This document shows, piece after piece, positions 23,922 through 36,640 of a stretch of 64,000 nucleotides of DNA; positions within the stretch are counted from its first letter, which is position 1; each line of letters begins with the position of its first letter. The notes below the pieces were generated by a model, which saw only the letters and a program-made list of their open reading frames with translations, had not been told where the DNA came from and made no database searches. Origin of the DNA: Anoplolepis gracilipes (lineage: Eukaryota > Arthropoda > Insecta > Hymenoptera > Formicidae); assembly GCF_047496725.1 (NCBI RefSeq), contig NC_132977.1, positions 7,262,501-7,326,500 of the forward strand, written 5' to 3'. Made by a program: the position numbers and the translations under genes.

Positions 23922-24143
23922 GTTGAGCGGTTACATTTGAGAAACTCTCTACTTGGGAACTCAAAATGTTCAGGACAAGAAATATTGCCAGATCTATCAG
24001 TAAAAAATAACTCTGTAAAGAATGAGCCAGTAAAAGAGAATTCAAATGACCTTGCACAACAAAAATTAGATTTATCTTTAGCACCACCTCTAAATGATTT
24101 AGAGGAATTTGAAGACGACCTTGATTTCTTGGAATCTCCTTAA
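23922..24143 (+). CDS. Small coiled-coil protein, coding exon 2 (acidic C-terminus)
   Basis: After a 129-bp intron (acceptor TTTTATAG ending 23921) the frame continues VERLHLRNSLLGN, completing the coiled coil. A Ser/Asn/Lys-rich linker follows, then an acidic hydrophobic tail (DLEEFEDDLDFLESP) before TAA at 24141-24143. The phase 0 junction, short intron and uninterrupted frame make splicing convincing; the downstream open frame alone (starting at an internal codon at 23937) would miss the N-terminal half. The acidic tail hints at a protein-protein contact or transactivation-type surface, which is inference. The gene is convergent with Tim17, with 428 bp between stop codons. Confidence 0.72.
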   Translation, partial: VERLHLRNSLLGNSKCSGQEILPDLSVKNNSVKNEPVKENSNDLAQQKLDLSLAPPLNDLEEFEDDLDFLESP

Positions 24144-24251
24144 CATGCCTAAAGATTTATTACTGATTATGCTATATTGATGTGATAAAAAGGTTAATCA
24201 TACTTAACATGAATATATATTTTATACAAATGTAAAATATTAATAATTTAT

Positions 24252-24257
24252 AATAAA
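24252..24257 (+). terminator. AATAAA polyadenylation signal of the small coiled-coil gene
   Basis: A canonical AATAAA about 110 bases after the stop codon on the + strand, in a short AT-rich 3' UTR before the convergent Tim17 gene. Confidence 0.6.
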
Positions 24258-24571
24258 ATATACTATAAAGATATCTGTGCAGTCACTTTTGTTATTTATA
24301 TTTTATAAGTATTTACAGGGTATATTCTTACACAAAGTATTATATTTGATATCTAAATTAGAAGATTGAAAGGAATACAATGGCAAATATGAAAACATAA
24401 AATATTATTTGATATTAAATCTAACAACTCCAGGATACATACAAATTTAACATTGGCAGAAAAAGAGACGCTCAAGTATGTTCTATTGTAAAATATGGCT
24501 GGAAAGAATATGTTGTTATACTTGAATACTTCATTCTAATTTCAAATAAGTCTAAACAATTTGGTTGAACA

Positions 24572-25063
24572 TTATGACGGATAGCCCTGTGGAGGTGGGC
24601 CGAATTGCGATTGATCTTCAACTAGTGACGGAGGTTTAAACTGTTCGGCAGAGAGACGTGTAAAGCAAATTCCTACGCCTTCTATCAAAGCCAACAACAC
24701 TCCACCAATAATTGCACTGCCTACCATTGCTGGTAACCCATTTCTTGCGGCTAAAATTCCACCAGTTGCAGCCCCGCTAATAATAGAATTATAAGGATCT
24801 TCCTTTCCTCCTCTAAAGTGGACTAGCGTGCAATCAATTGTGGAAAACATTCCACCCCATACAGCAAAATTTCCAGCAATTATGGGTGCTCGTTGTCTGA
24901 TCGCCACAACACTGCCTGTAAAACGCTGCTTCCATCCACTTGGCGCATTGCGGAAACCTTTGATACTTTGAAAGATCGCTCCACCTATGACACCCATTGT
25001 GAAAGCACCACCGCAGTCGTCCACTATTCGCCAGGGACATGGTTCTCTTGCATATTCTTCCAT
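24572..25063 (-). CDS. Tim17: Mitochondrial import inner membrane translocase subunit Tim17
   Basis: A complete 163-residue single-exon reading frame beginning MEEYAREPCPWRIVDDCGGA, the family-diagnostic N-terminus. Tim17 is a core membrane subunit of the TIM23 complex, which moves presequence proteins into or across the mitochondrial inner membrane. Four hydrophobic segments are visible (about residues 17-35, 62-80, 93-108 and 111-135) with glycine-rich packing motifs (GGAFTMGVIGGA, AGNFAVWGGMF). Cys9 and Cys78 correspond to the conserved disulfide pair, and Asp16, Asp77 and Glu128 to the acidic cavity residues of yeast Tim17. The KEDPYNS loop is present. Length is usual for the family. Upstream on the coding strand, TTTTTTATAACAG and TTTCTGTAG precede the ATG, so a 5' UTR intron is likely. 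Paralog type (17A/17B-like) is not assigned. Confidence 0.96.
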   Translation of the reverse strand: MEEYAREPCPWRIVDDCGGAFTMGVIGGAIFQSIKGFRNAPSGWKQRFTGSVVAIRQRAPIIAGNFAVWGGMFSTIDCTLVHFRGGKEDPYNSIISGAATGGILAARNGLPAMVGSAIIGGVLLALIEGVGICFTRLSAEQFKPPSLVEDQSQFGPPPQGYPS

Positions 25064-25700
25064 TCTACAGAAATCTGTTATAAAAAATTTAATGGAAACA
25101 TAAATGTACCGCAGAAATAATTATAATATATATATGATAATTTATCATAACTATGGCAAAATAGTATGACTTTGCTGAAGCAAGAATGAATTAATAATAA
25201 TAAAATTAAAGCAAATTTATTATTATTACTTCACATTCGTATCATTTTATTGCTTTGTTAGTTACATGTAAACTTTGAAATTAATTGAAAAAAAATTAAA
25301 TATCAATATTTAATATATCGAAAATTGAATTTAATATAACACATTACGTAAGATTATATATACTTATATATTATTAAGCAACAATTGGGAAAATTATCGT
25401 AGGATGAAGTGAGGTTAGAGCAGCGTTTCTCGTCGTTTAAAAGCTAAAGCACACATAACATCTTTCGAAATTTCGTTACATATTAATGACAAATCATATC
25501 CTAACGAGCGAAACAATTTATCCTGACATTTACCGTATAATTCGACTCCTTGTAATCGATTCGAGTTCGAGCTGATGAGCAAAAATCCAACACGCTACTT
25601 CGTCCACTACGCGAAAGGAATGGCGTGACATTCCGGGCAAACATAACCCCCTTTCTCACCGACAGATCCTTCTTTCAACCGATATATGTCGAAATTGCTG
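25064..25700 (-). promoter_or_regulatory. Probable Tim17 5' UTR intron and promoter region
   Basis: Acceptor-like sequences abut the Tim17 ATG. A GC-richer stretch at about 25390-25680, upstream on the minus strand, may hold the non-coding first exon and promoter; a donor-like GGTAAAT (minus) lies near 25530. No TATA box is evident. Exact boundaries cannot be set from sequence. Confidence 0.35.
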
Positions 25701-27399
25701 TCATTATGGCATCAGACGCAAGACACGTGCAACGATATAGAAAGCAATATTTTATTTAATACAAATCATATTAGATTATACACGTTTCTAATTAATTTTA
25801 TGTTGAAATTTTTAAATTTTGCACATTTTTCATATAATTTATCTATATTTAAATCGATACGATGTATTATAACGTTACCAACAATCAACATGTCAGGTTT
25901 TCCAGTTCCAAGCCGTTCGGTCTTTAATTCTATTTTATCAATAGTAAGTATAATAGAAAAGACCAGCACGTGTAATCGACACGCACTGGATTTAGATTCA
26001 AACTTTGTGAATATAAACATCGGTTATCTTTCGGATATTATTTCATCACGAACGATTATCTACATATTGACAGGTGTATATCTTATGATATAGGTTTCAT
26101 CACATGTCGTAAAATTAAAACTTGCAACATAAAACCACTCATATCTTATATTCGACGTGAAAGCTTTACGAGCGAAGTTTATAGTACTATATTCGTTTAT
26201 GTAAATATATGCACTATATAAATGAAAATGATTCCTTTTCCCGCCTCGACTGTTTCATTTCATATTTTGAATTTATTAAAAAACTTTTGAATAACAATCA
26301 TTTTTTTAATTGCATAATTTAATAACATAAATCATTCCTTTAATATGTGTGCACATAAAATGAGCCATCAGAAAATAATATTATTATAAATTATAAAATA
26401 CTGGATAATATATTAATAAATTATTATTAAGGCATTTATTTTTTCTCTGGTATCAAGTTACAAAGTTAAAAAATAAAATTTTTCTTTGTTCATTAGGATC
26501 TTATTTAAAAAATAAAAAGCAAAAAAATTTTCGATTAATTTAATATTTAGTAAAATTATTGAATTTGCTTATATTTGCCTACAGGAAAAACTTTAGCTAT
26601 TAAAAAACATAATTTTGTAACATTTTTAATTATAATAAAAAAAGAAGGTATATATCTCTAATAAGTTGACCTAATTTTCCAAAACAGGCTATTATATTAT
26701 ATATGTATAAATATATAGAGAAACACAAGTAATCTATATACATTAATATTGTAAATTATAATCTCATAATTAATGCATTACATTGCTCTACATTATGATG
26801 TTACTATTTATTATTATTGCACTTAACATTATTGATATCTTGAGGAACAAAAAAAAATTTAACGAGATGTTTGCATCAGAGAGATTGTCCAGGAAAAAAG
26901 AGAGAGAGAAAGAGAGGGAGAAAGAGAAAGAGAAAGAGAAAATCGAAAAATGTATGTAATAATATTAAATTCTTTTTTTCTTTCATATATATAAATTCTT
27001 ATTTCTTAATTTCTTCTGTTTTTCATACATAATAAAAAGATACTAATATTATGCGGAAAAATAAAGCTGTGATATGTAAAAATATAATTCATTATAATAT
27101 CCAATTATACACAATTTATTACACTAAATAACATTGTGACTTATTATTTATTAAATGTTATCTGATCATCATCAATGTTTTCATTGTCGGAAATCGTTAT
27201 TGATAAGCAAGTAATATTTATTCATAAATATGTATATAACTTATTATATATGCATATCACAATATATTCTCTAGTAAACTTTATTTACGAATATATTATA
27301 GTAATATTTCAAATAAAATCTCTCAGAAATTTGTCTAAATAATAAAACACGAAAATCATCTATACCTTTAATTAAACTAATTGTAAGTAGATATTTTTC
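25701..27399. other. AT-rich intergenic DNA
   Basis: No supported exon. The open frame at 25686-26093 has a low-complexity, Ile/Asn/Phe-rich translation with an opposite-strand counterpart and looks accidental. A short GA-rich tract lies at 26877-26940. Confidence 0.6.
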
Positions 27400-28038
27400 C
27401 ATGAGAGAGACAGAATGACAAAAAGAGTCAATCTCTGACTCTGACACAACGAGAGAGTGCGAACGAGGAGGCAGCGACTCTGACGCGGTTCGCTATCTTC
27501 TAAAGATAACCCGTTGTACGATAAATCAATGTCCTCGTCTCTGTCTCTCTCTCTCCCTCTTTCTCTTCATTTTTTTTATTCCTCGTTACGTTCGATTGTG
27601 TAACGGGCTCGACCGTTCCGTAACTGTGCTGTGCAGCATGCAGCATACATACATGCACCGCACCCCCAGGTCGGGGGACTCGCGTCCGGTGCATCTGTTG
27701 CATCCCGCACGCAGGTGAACGCGCGCGCACACTCCGGCGGACCGCGGGTTCGAAGCACGGGGGTGGTGATGGTGCTGGTGGTGGGATGATGGTGGTGGGA
27801 TGATGGTGGTGGCAGCGGCGGCGGCGGCGGCGGCTGCTGCTCTCGGAAGAGGTGGCCGTGCCGCGAAGACGAGCGGGGGTTGGAAAAACGACAGGGAAAG
27901 CCCGTTCGTAGCGGGCTACCGGTTACTACGCGGACGCATGCCCGTTGATAGCTCAGTGGAGCGCGCGACTTCGTGCCGTAAGCACACTTCCTGCGAGTGG
28001 ATCTCTCTCTTCTCTCTGTCTCTCTCGCGCACACGTTC

Positions 28039-28075
<37 letters not shown>

Positions 28076-28514
28076 GCTCTCTGTCTCTCTCTCTCGTTTG
28101 CCTCGCGTATGTATATGTAAGTGTAGGTGTGCGTGCGCGCGTTTCTTTCTCGCTTCGTTTCGCCTCGTCTCTCCTCTGCCTGTCTGTCTCCATCTCGGCC
28201 TCGCTCGTCGCCGCGAGGATGGCAGACTCGTCCGCTGGCGAATAAAATCGGTGGTGGGCGATATGGCGGAGGGGATGGTGATAATCGCGAAAGAAAGAGG
28301 GTGAAAGGGAAGGCGGAGGGAATTTTCGTGCATTGCCGCGATACGAGTGCATGAAATAGCGAGGCGAAGGGCATAGACTGCGAGTGATAAGGGAGTTGTG
28401 AAAAAAAAAAATTAGAAAAATTGCTAGTGATTAATATTTAGAGTGGGATTTAAAATTTGAAAGAACGCGCGCGGAAAAGCAAGATAGGGAAGAGAGATAT
28501 TTAATAGAAGACGG

Positions 28515-28580
<66 letters not shown>

Positions 28581-28620
28581 AGAAAGAGAGAGAGAGAAAG
28601 AGAGAATGAGCATCAAAAAT
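27400..28620. promoter_or_regulatory. CpG-rich island, probable promoter/5' UTR of an unseen gene
   Basis: This is the most GC- and CpG-rich segment right of labial. It contains TGGTGG/GCGGCG triplet repeats (27765-27840), a CT-rich tract (28002-28095) and, at its right edge, a long GA tract (28519-28606). Several overlapping open frames on both strands (27576-28352 minus, 27916-28374 minus, 27800-28120 plus) are simple-sequence artefacts. The composition resembles a CpG-island promoter with a purine-rich 5' UTR of a long-intron gene. An initiator-like TCAGT occurs at 27953-27957. I cannot determine the strand or the gene. Confidence 0.4.
28519..28606. repeat. Long (GA)n microsatellite
   Basis: About 27 GA units followed by GAAA-interrupted purines. 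With the CT tract at 28002-28095 it forms a widely spaced inverted purine/pyrimidine pair. Confidence 0.95.
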
Positions 28621-30000
28621 ATCTGAAAGATCGGAGTACCTCGAGCGAAATCTTGAGATGTAATAGTCTGTGTTTTCTCCTAGATATGGAGCGAGAGGTG
28701 CAAATATCTTATAAGGTGTAACGTAAATAATTCTGTTTCGTTGAAAAAAAAGAAAAATTGAAATGGAAGGGAAAAGCTTGTGCGAATCGTGAAGATTACG
28801 AATATCATTAAAAAGAAATCAAGGTGGTAAAGAATAGAAAGCAAAGAAAGGATCAGACTCCCATTTTTTCGCGTGATCTAGAAGAAAGAATCTATACAAC
28901 GGAACATTAACCACGAAATCTGCAAACAATAATGGTAAATGAATAAAGAAAAAAATTACATTGATTTAAATTAATATAAATAAATATAAATCACATAAAT
29001 TTATTAATATAAATATAAATCACATAAATTGTAATATATTCAGATAGAGTAGAAAATCAGAGAAAAGAACGAAAATATTGTCAACTAAATTTCTATCTTC
29101 TTTGTCATAACGAGATGTTAAGAATACTTTAAACAACTTTGTTTTTACTTCTTTTGCATTTTTTTAAAGAGAATTACATATTAAGAAAAATTACAAAAAA
29201 TTACAGAGATTATGTGAACCTCCTTCAGAATGAGAAAATAGTTCGTCTTATTCTTGTCAGTGCATAATATTTCGTTTTCTCCATCGTTTTACTGTATTCG
29301 TATCGATACGTATATGCGTGGTTGCGTATTCATAGATCCGTAACATTTATACGCCGTGATAATCTACACAAATGGCTGTATTGTAAAACAAATCCAATTC
29401 CGGATGTTCACGCCTTTACACATCCGCCGATCTTTCACTCTTTTGACATCCCTATTTTCATCAACCAAAATACGCGCGAATATGCGTTTATATCCAACAA
29501 CCGACAGCCGGAATTGATAGAAAGCACTCGCCAGCTATTTGTTATGCAGAAACCATGACAATTGCCTTTTCCAACTTTTCTGTGCCTGACGTCGAAGCGT
29601 GTAAATTTTCACACCGCAAGAGTCCGCGTATTTCTGTTCCGTACGAGTGAAAAAGATTACTCAATTTTAATTTCGCTATATTTTGCGAGCCTGATACGCG
29701 AGGAAAAATTCAAGCGAGTTATACATTCTTGATTCCTGAGGCATCTCTCTGTCCTACAAAACGTGCATATTTCATAAGAGAGAATATCAATTGCTGTCAT
29801 AATCGAGTAACTAGCTCCATCAGTTATTTACTGAGAGAAATGTTTATCTTATAGACAATTGGACTCTCTAAATGCCAAGTGCGTATCTTACAGAAAATGC
29901 AGGATATAATCAAAGATATAGACTGTCGAGAGGAAGCGTAGTAGGAATTTGAATAGCTACAAGGCATTTCTACGAGGTGCTATGCTAGGTGACTCACATT
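28621..30000. other. AT-rich DNA with short direct repeats
   Basis: No supported gene. AATATAAATCACATAAATT occurs twice between 28980 and 29032. A GC-moderate patch at 29280-29720 has no domain-bearing frame. Confidence 0.55.
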
Positions 30001-31660
30001 CGCTTAAGTATTCCATTGTGCAGCAGAGTTTCTGCACGCAATGCCCCGCATAACGGGCGCTTCCAAAAATACACGTTTCATTCCGGCGTTTCGCGCACGT
30101 CGATATGCAAACGCATCAGTAATTCATGGGCCGTGGCTCGTTTGGAGAGTTTGCTGCAATAAAGAGAAGGAAACTAGAGAATTTATTAGAAATTTCCGGT
30201 CTGCAATGGGTAAAATTCCTCAGAGTGCTCTTCAATGCTGTCGAATAATGAAACATTCTTCCAAGAGACTATCGATATACACGTACTTATCTCTTTTTCT
30301 CTCCTTCCTTATTTCTTCTTTCTCGATGTATCGTTTATTTTATCGCTCCGTTCTCCTGTCCTCCGCGAGTCGCGTTTTAATTGTTTAAACATTTTTTTTC
30401 CCAGCAATTATATGTCACTCAAAAAAAGATGGAAGAGAATGAATTTTTCGAAAATAAAAAAATAGATTATTGTGATCTTTTCTCTCGTTTTCTTCTTGTT
30501 AGTCTGTAAACAAGGGTGATGAAAAAAATAGTGAGTGAAAATGGAGTGTTTGGCAAGCAAGGCATGAACCATAAAGTGATTTCGAAGTGACAAGTATTGA
30601 GTGCGATCAAACGACGAGATTCTGCTTTCAGCTTCGGTTCTACCTCCTCCTGTTTGGCTCGTTCCATTACCGAGAGTATTGATATTTCGCTGCAAGCACT
30701 CAAAGACTCCAAGTTAACTGGCATAGAAAGTATGAGAAACATGTACCTGTCCCCGACAAAGGATGCGTGCAGGAGCTGATTTTCGGACTCGTTCAAGTCG
30801 CACGTCGAATATACGCGGAAGGAAAATAATCAACGGAGACTGACAAACACGCGAAGAATGGAAGCATGATTCTGGTAACGCGGGTCCGGCGAATTCGACG
30901 AAGAGCCAGAAGAAGAGCGTCCTGAGGTCGAGGAGGAATTGGGTGGCATGACGAGAGACTGCAGGGGTATGGATACCCGCGGGGACGGCGGGATCGGCGA
31001 GGCTCGAATCTGTTGATTTAACCGTCTCCAGCAAGGAAATCCCGGCATGCGTCCGGTCGAGCCAAACGCGACGTACTTCCGTTTAAGTTTACGCATTATA
31101 CGAGAGATTCCGTTCTCGACCAAGAAAATTATTGCGAAAGCGCTGACTATTATGTCATCCGCGAGGCATAAGTGTCCCCGGCGAGACACGACTCGAGAGA
31201 AAACACGTGCTCTTCTCTGATGTCATCGCTGGAGGTAATTTTGAATCGGCATCGATCCCCGATATCTTCTGTGGCATGTATGTGACCCCAACGACGTGGA
31301 AAGAGATTTCCGGCAGTAGAGCCTCGAAAAGACCCGGTACCGAGGGTGGTACAACCCTGTGCCCCTGGTACGGTACCGTTTCCTGAAGGACGAGGCCGGG
31401 TAGTCGCGTGTGCGCGCGTGTGTGTGTGTGTGTTTTCGACCGAAAGAGAGGAAGAAAAAAAAACACGGGGAACTCAAAGGTATCTTTCGTGCGGTGATAC
31501 TCGCGACTTAGTGTCTCTTCGAATCGCTCGAGTTGTCCACCTTTCGTGCCAGGTGCTTGCGTGCAAGACCATCTGTGCGAATCGGTATCGGGAGATTCCG
31601 TCGAACGATGAGACAAACTGGCGGAGCATCGTGAGGAATAGTAAAAGGTATGTTTCAATG
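30001..31660. promoter_or_regulatory. Extended GC-richer island without recognisable coding
   Basis: A broad island with overlapping open frames on both strands (30467-30796, 30714-31034, 30830-31189 and 31155-31664 minus; 30041-30388 and 31346-31774 plus). The Ser/Pro-rich minus translation around 30830-31070 is the most protein-like but has no family motif. A (TG)n run is at 31406-31433, and GGTACCG...CGGTACC inverted repeats lie at 31337-31378. It could be an unannotated exon or a conserved non-coding region; I do not assign a gene. Confidence 0.3.
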
Positions 31661-32230
31661 TCAATTAAGTTGAACATTTATATATCAAACGCAATGATGT
31701 ATCTGCAAATTATTTCTAATTATTTGCATAATCAATGTTATTTAAAATTTGTCTTTGCTAAAAAAAAAATATAAATAAGTATGTTCTTTGCAAAAAGAAA
31801 AAATGAATAATTGAGGTTACATAGAATATTCTTCACCTAAGCTTACTTTCAAATACCAAAGTATTTTATGAACATTATTTATGAGCATTACGTTTTAATG
31901 CTTTCACATTATCATATCAAAGACTTCTCACTTAATAAATAAATATTATTATGTGAAATAAAAAAGAGGAAAAATATGTAGATACTTAATAACTGATAAT
32001 GGTTAAATATGAAACTTTCTATTTTCGAAGAGACTTCAATTTTTCAGAACAAAAGATTCTTTCACAATAAATACTATAATATGCCGTGCACAATTCTATC
32101 TCGCTACAGTTTTCAGGATTTTTCCTTCAATCGACCTCTGGCTTATTTTTATCCAATAAACGTGTAATAAACTCATATTCCGAGGTATCTAGTCGCTAGA
32201 ACGTTTTAAAATAAATGTTTTTAGCTCTCA

Positions 32231-32231
32231 T

Positions 32232-32266
<35 letters not shown>

Positions 32267-32267
32267 A
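32231..32267. repeat. (TA)n microsatellite
   Basis: An alternating TA tract of 37 bases with one phase break. Confidence 0.9.
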
Positions 32268-33365
32268 AGACAACCTAAACATTAACAAACGGTAATATTT
32301 CCTCCGCACGTACAACGAGAAGATGGAATTAATAGCTATCTCGTTTTTTATGTTACTTATTCTTACAATATTATATTCTTTACTCTAAATAAATCTTTTT
32401 AATGCTCATTTAAAAGTAAATAGATATCGCGGACTGCTTTTTCAAAATTTATTGAAAACAGATTATTGGAATTTATTGCGAGCGGCAAATAATTTATTGA
32501 TTAAAAAGATTTAATATAGACTTTTTTTTTCTACACTGACAAAGTATAATTTACGTCTTTCTATTTTTATTATCTATACCAAGATTGACATGCATCTCTG
32601 ATTCGTTTCGTGAGATTATATCACGAGAATCTTTTCGGCAACATAAATATATATAATTAATAATTTAAGAAACAAATAATAATTAATAATTAATATTTAT
32701 CAAGATTTATCGCAAATAATATACTTTAATGAAATGACGCAGATGGTATTATCTGAGAGAAAATGATATGGTGATTTACCCTCTGCGAAGACAGATGATA
32801 GCCATTTGGTGGGACTATCCTCTCGGCATCTTTTACGCCACCCTATATAAACATTCTCGATACCCTCTGTAAAATTGAAGAAAAGTCTGATGCGTAAGAT
32901 GTACCTCGGATAGTAACATCCCAGTTATTAACAATTGAATCGATATGAAATATGCGTAAAATTGTATCGGTTTCGACAAAGAAAGGTCGAAAAAAAAATA
33001 ACAGAAAACAAGATCAAAGAATCTAATCATACATATACGCGCTCGTGCACGCTATGTTAAAATAACATAGAATGCTCTGATATTTTTCAAAATATTTTTT
33101 TATAGAAGATACAATAATTGTAAAGAAAAATGATAATTTAACAGAACTATAAGCACATCAATTATAAAATTAACATTAAAAGTTAAAAGATTTTTAAGAA
33201 TAAAGTTTTGTATTGATTTTAAAAAATAAAGCCAAATAAATAGTTTTAGTCTCTGATTATATTTAATTAGACAGAAATTTCATTTATATTTATTTATCTT
33301 TAATTTTTATTTATATTCATTCATATTCACTTTTCGACATATTTAATAATATGAAAATTTCCCTT

Positions 33366-33367
<2 letters not shown>

Positions 33368-33398
<31 letters not shown>
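33368..33398. repeat. (TC)n microsatellite
   Basis: An uninterrupted TC run of about 15 units. Confidence 0.95.
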
Positions 33399-33403
<5 letters not shown>

Positions 33404-36319
33404 AAAGATTTCGTTAAAGAAATTGATTCTAAATTTATCAGAGAATTGACCAAGTAATTTATTTACTTTCACTTTCTTTTTTCCTTTCCAATCTCCTATC
33501 GTCAAATGGAATGACTGCGGAAAAAATCACTTATCGGATGAAACGCTTTTTAAGATCATCGTTGGCACACGATTGAAAGGCGATTTTTATGTGAAGAGTT
33601 TTACGCGACAGAATCTAGGCTTCTTTATCACACACTTTATCGTCGATCTACGAAGCCATAACTGGATTTTAATATTTGTAAATCGCATTGCCGTGATTGC
33701 ACCATCATCGTCATCTCTTTCTCATTGTGAATATGTGAATAAATGTTCAAGTATCAATTCGTAATACCTACAAAGTTATGCATCTGTTTTATTAAATTCT
33801 GCTGGTGTTACGCAAATGCATAGCACGTAGTTTACATATGTTTTCTTGTATAGCGATCGTTACAGCGATATTGCGGAAAATAAAGAATCTCATGAAAAAA
33901 TTACATACTAAAAACGTTGCTTTTCAATCTATTGACACGTATGGATAGTAAAAATTTCTATTATTTACTTATTTATATAAGTCAATCTTATGATAGTGAT
34001 CATTAAATATAAAAATTGAAAACCAATGCTTCGACGAGAAGCTCTAAACAGGTGATATGGAGATGTTATATGTTGGCTAGATTTATTTTATATCCTAAAT
34101 TTTAGCTCTCTAACATTCCAGACAATACAAAAAGGGCAATAGGTGTCTTAAAGAAATCTAAAGCACGATAAAATGTTTCCAAGTCGTTTTTTTTAGATGC
34201 TCTTTAAAATTATGAGCGAACGTTTATCCGACATAAATGGAACGTCATTATGTCCGACATAACTTGTCTGCATAGTTACTAAATGTCGAATGTACATATG
34301 GAAAAATTTGTGAATCGCAAACTGCTATTTTTCTATGACACGTCAATCGATCGTATCTCCCCGAAGCGGGGAATACCCGCGAAATTGAAATGGCCGCGGA
34401 AGATCACAGATCGAGAAGGGGGAGAGGAATGCAATTTCTGCCGCGACACGAAAATTTTCGATGCCATTTCTACCGTGCTTTGTATATTCAAGCTTATTGA
34501 GCCATCGCACCTATTTCGCTGAATTAAGTCTTTACATTTCGCGCTGATGTTTTGAATAAAGAAAAAAAAAAATAACGCTCTAATCATATCGACAAGCTGT
34601 AATCATATCCAACATTTATGAAAAATAGAGCATACCAACTATATTTTATTATTTTATAGCATTTTATACAAATATTTTTCCAATTTATAATATTTTACAC
34701 GAAAAGTTTGCATCTAATATAACGTATAATTATGATATTTTATATAGATAGTATCAGAATAAAATATGATGTAGTAGCTATATAAAATATAATATAGCAT
34801 CCATGTAAAATCTGATATAGACCACGCAAGGAACACAGGCCGAATATAATGTCTTGTGACAAAATCGCTTTCCTAAACCTATGTTATAGCTTCATATAAC
34901 CGCATTCAGAGATAACCATTTAACAATTGTACTGTATAATAACTGTAATAATAGACAACAGCGTGTTTGTCACTTCGTAACTTTGGTTAAACTTTGGTAC
35001 AGCAACATGTGTTCTGTGTTATATCTGTGAGGCATCTAATCTCGGTCAGTTATTAATCCATAATATTTCTATCAATAGAAAGTAATACTCGCTGCTTGCA
35101 ATATACTTTAAATACATATAATATAAATTCTCTATAAATATTTTAAATATAATATAAATTTATAACAATTTTCACATTCTAACGGAACGCAAATTTGTTT
35201 CAATTTTGAATTATTAAAAAAAGATATAAAAAATTGTATTAATTTGTGTAAAAATAATTTTTTTTAATATATATTAAACAATTATATACATTAAGTCTAT
35301 TAATATTCTCTCGTGTAATCATGAATATTAATCACATGTGCATACATATTTTATATATACGTATACAAGAGAATACACATTATTATTGTTAAAAATATTA
35401 ATTTTAGTTTTTAAATTAAAATATTGACAATTATTTTCGTTAAATATAGGAAATATAGGAAAATATTTAAATATACTAATCTCTATGCAACAAATATACT
35501 TCTGTTCTTTTCTCTTTCTCTTTGTAAAAAAAAAAACAAAAAAACTTCGAAATATACTAATTGTAAAATGCGAACCGAGCATATTGTGAACGGCCATTTT
35601 AGCTCTGCTCATAGTAAAAAGTTGATTCTAACTTCATAAGCGAACAAGAAATTGTCATTATAGGGTTTAACGCTTCAAGCACTAGTGAAACTTTTGTTCT
35701 CGGTCGCGATAAAAAACCTTTTCACGTTAGTCGGCAATGCTATTGTAGATGTCGAACTCTCTTAAAGTTTGGTGGAATAAAATGAGTGGTAACCTACTTT
35801 ATGTTTACTAAGTAGATAAAATCTCTCGTAAGCAAATTATCTTTATAATTAAAGAAACCTGCTTCTTATCTGTCACAGAAACCTTCAGTGATACTGAATT
35901 CCTTTGCGTACATATACTGTTACGACAAACTATCTAATTTTATTAAAGTGACTTTTTTCATTTCATATGCAATTGGAATCGACTAAATTATTGAATATAA
36001 AATATCACTGTACAAAACTATTCATAAAACAATAATCGATATAACATTCACGAGGTCCACAAATTTGACTGTAGGCAGACAATAGCTCAATCGTGTCGGA
36101 CGTTCGTTATAGTTATGGACAATCAATCACATTGTCCATTTTTTATTTGAATATTATACAGGAATGGCTACTAATCTTTTAGACGTTTTCAAAAGGCCAA
36201 ATGATCGTCAAACCTAATAACTGTGATCTTGTTTTATATTAATTAATACATTACCATATCAATTAATATAACATGCTTGACTATAATTACGTTTCGAAAG
36301 AGTGCCCTATTGTGTGTCT

Positions 36320-36600
36320 TTAGATCATATATACATCGGTTGTTGGACGATGACGGACTGGCCGTCGTCGCGGTGGAGATGACTACCAGGTTAGTGGCTC
36401 GTCCCGAAGACGACGACGACGACGACGAGGTCCACGAAGAGGAACGAGACTCGGTTGTGGGCTATCACTGCCACTGATAGAGCTGGCATCCCGTCGCAGC
36501 TCACATCGATGCCGACCGTCATATCCACGAAACGAGGTACGATCGAAATACCTTGCTACAAAATACCGTGAGTCTTCTGCGTACACATAAATCGTCTACA
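36320..36600. other. GC-rich patch with (GAC)n repeat; possible exon, not assigned
   Basis: GC-rich sequence with a GACGAC run (36409-36428) inside frames open on both strands: 36277-36477 plus (Asp/Glu-rich) and 36383-36586 minus (Arg-rich). An acceptor-like TGTGTCTTTAG precedes the plus frame. Triplet slippage and the absence of any motif leave this undecided between a short exon and a GC-rich non-coding island. Confidence 0.25.
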
Positions 36601-36640
36601 GACTCTTGTCTTTTGATCTTTTTAAAAAAATTAGTTGCGT

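Larger units (their letters stand above)
31661..36270. other. AT-rich DNA, no supported genes
   Basis: Contains a (TA)n run at 32231-32267 and a (CT)n run at 33368-33398. A small GC-richer patch at 34330-34520 is open on both strands but carries no motif. Confidence 0.6.

Noticed and set aside
27945..28015. tRNA-like GATAGCTCAGTGG box
   Set aside because: The D-loop would be only four bases, and no anticodon stem or GGTTCGA T-arm follows at the right spacing.
27576..28374. 258-codon minus-strand frame and several overlaps
   Set aside because: The CpG-rich and CT-repeat sequence keeps most frames open; the translation is repeat-derived with no homology signal.
30830..31664. Ser/Pro-rich minus-strand frames
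   Set aside because: Protein-like in places but with no motif; opposite-strand frames are also open. Left as an island, not a gene.
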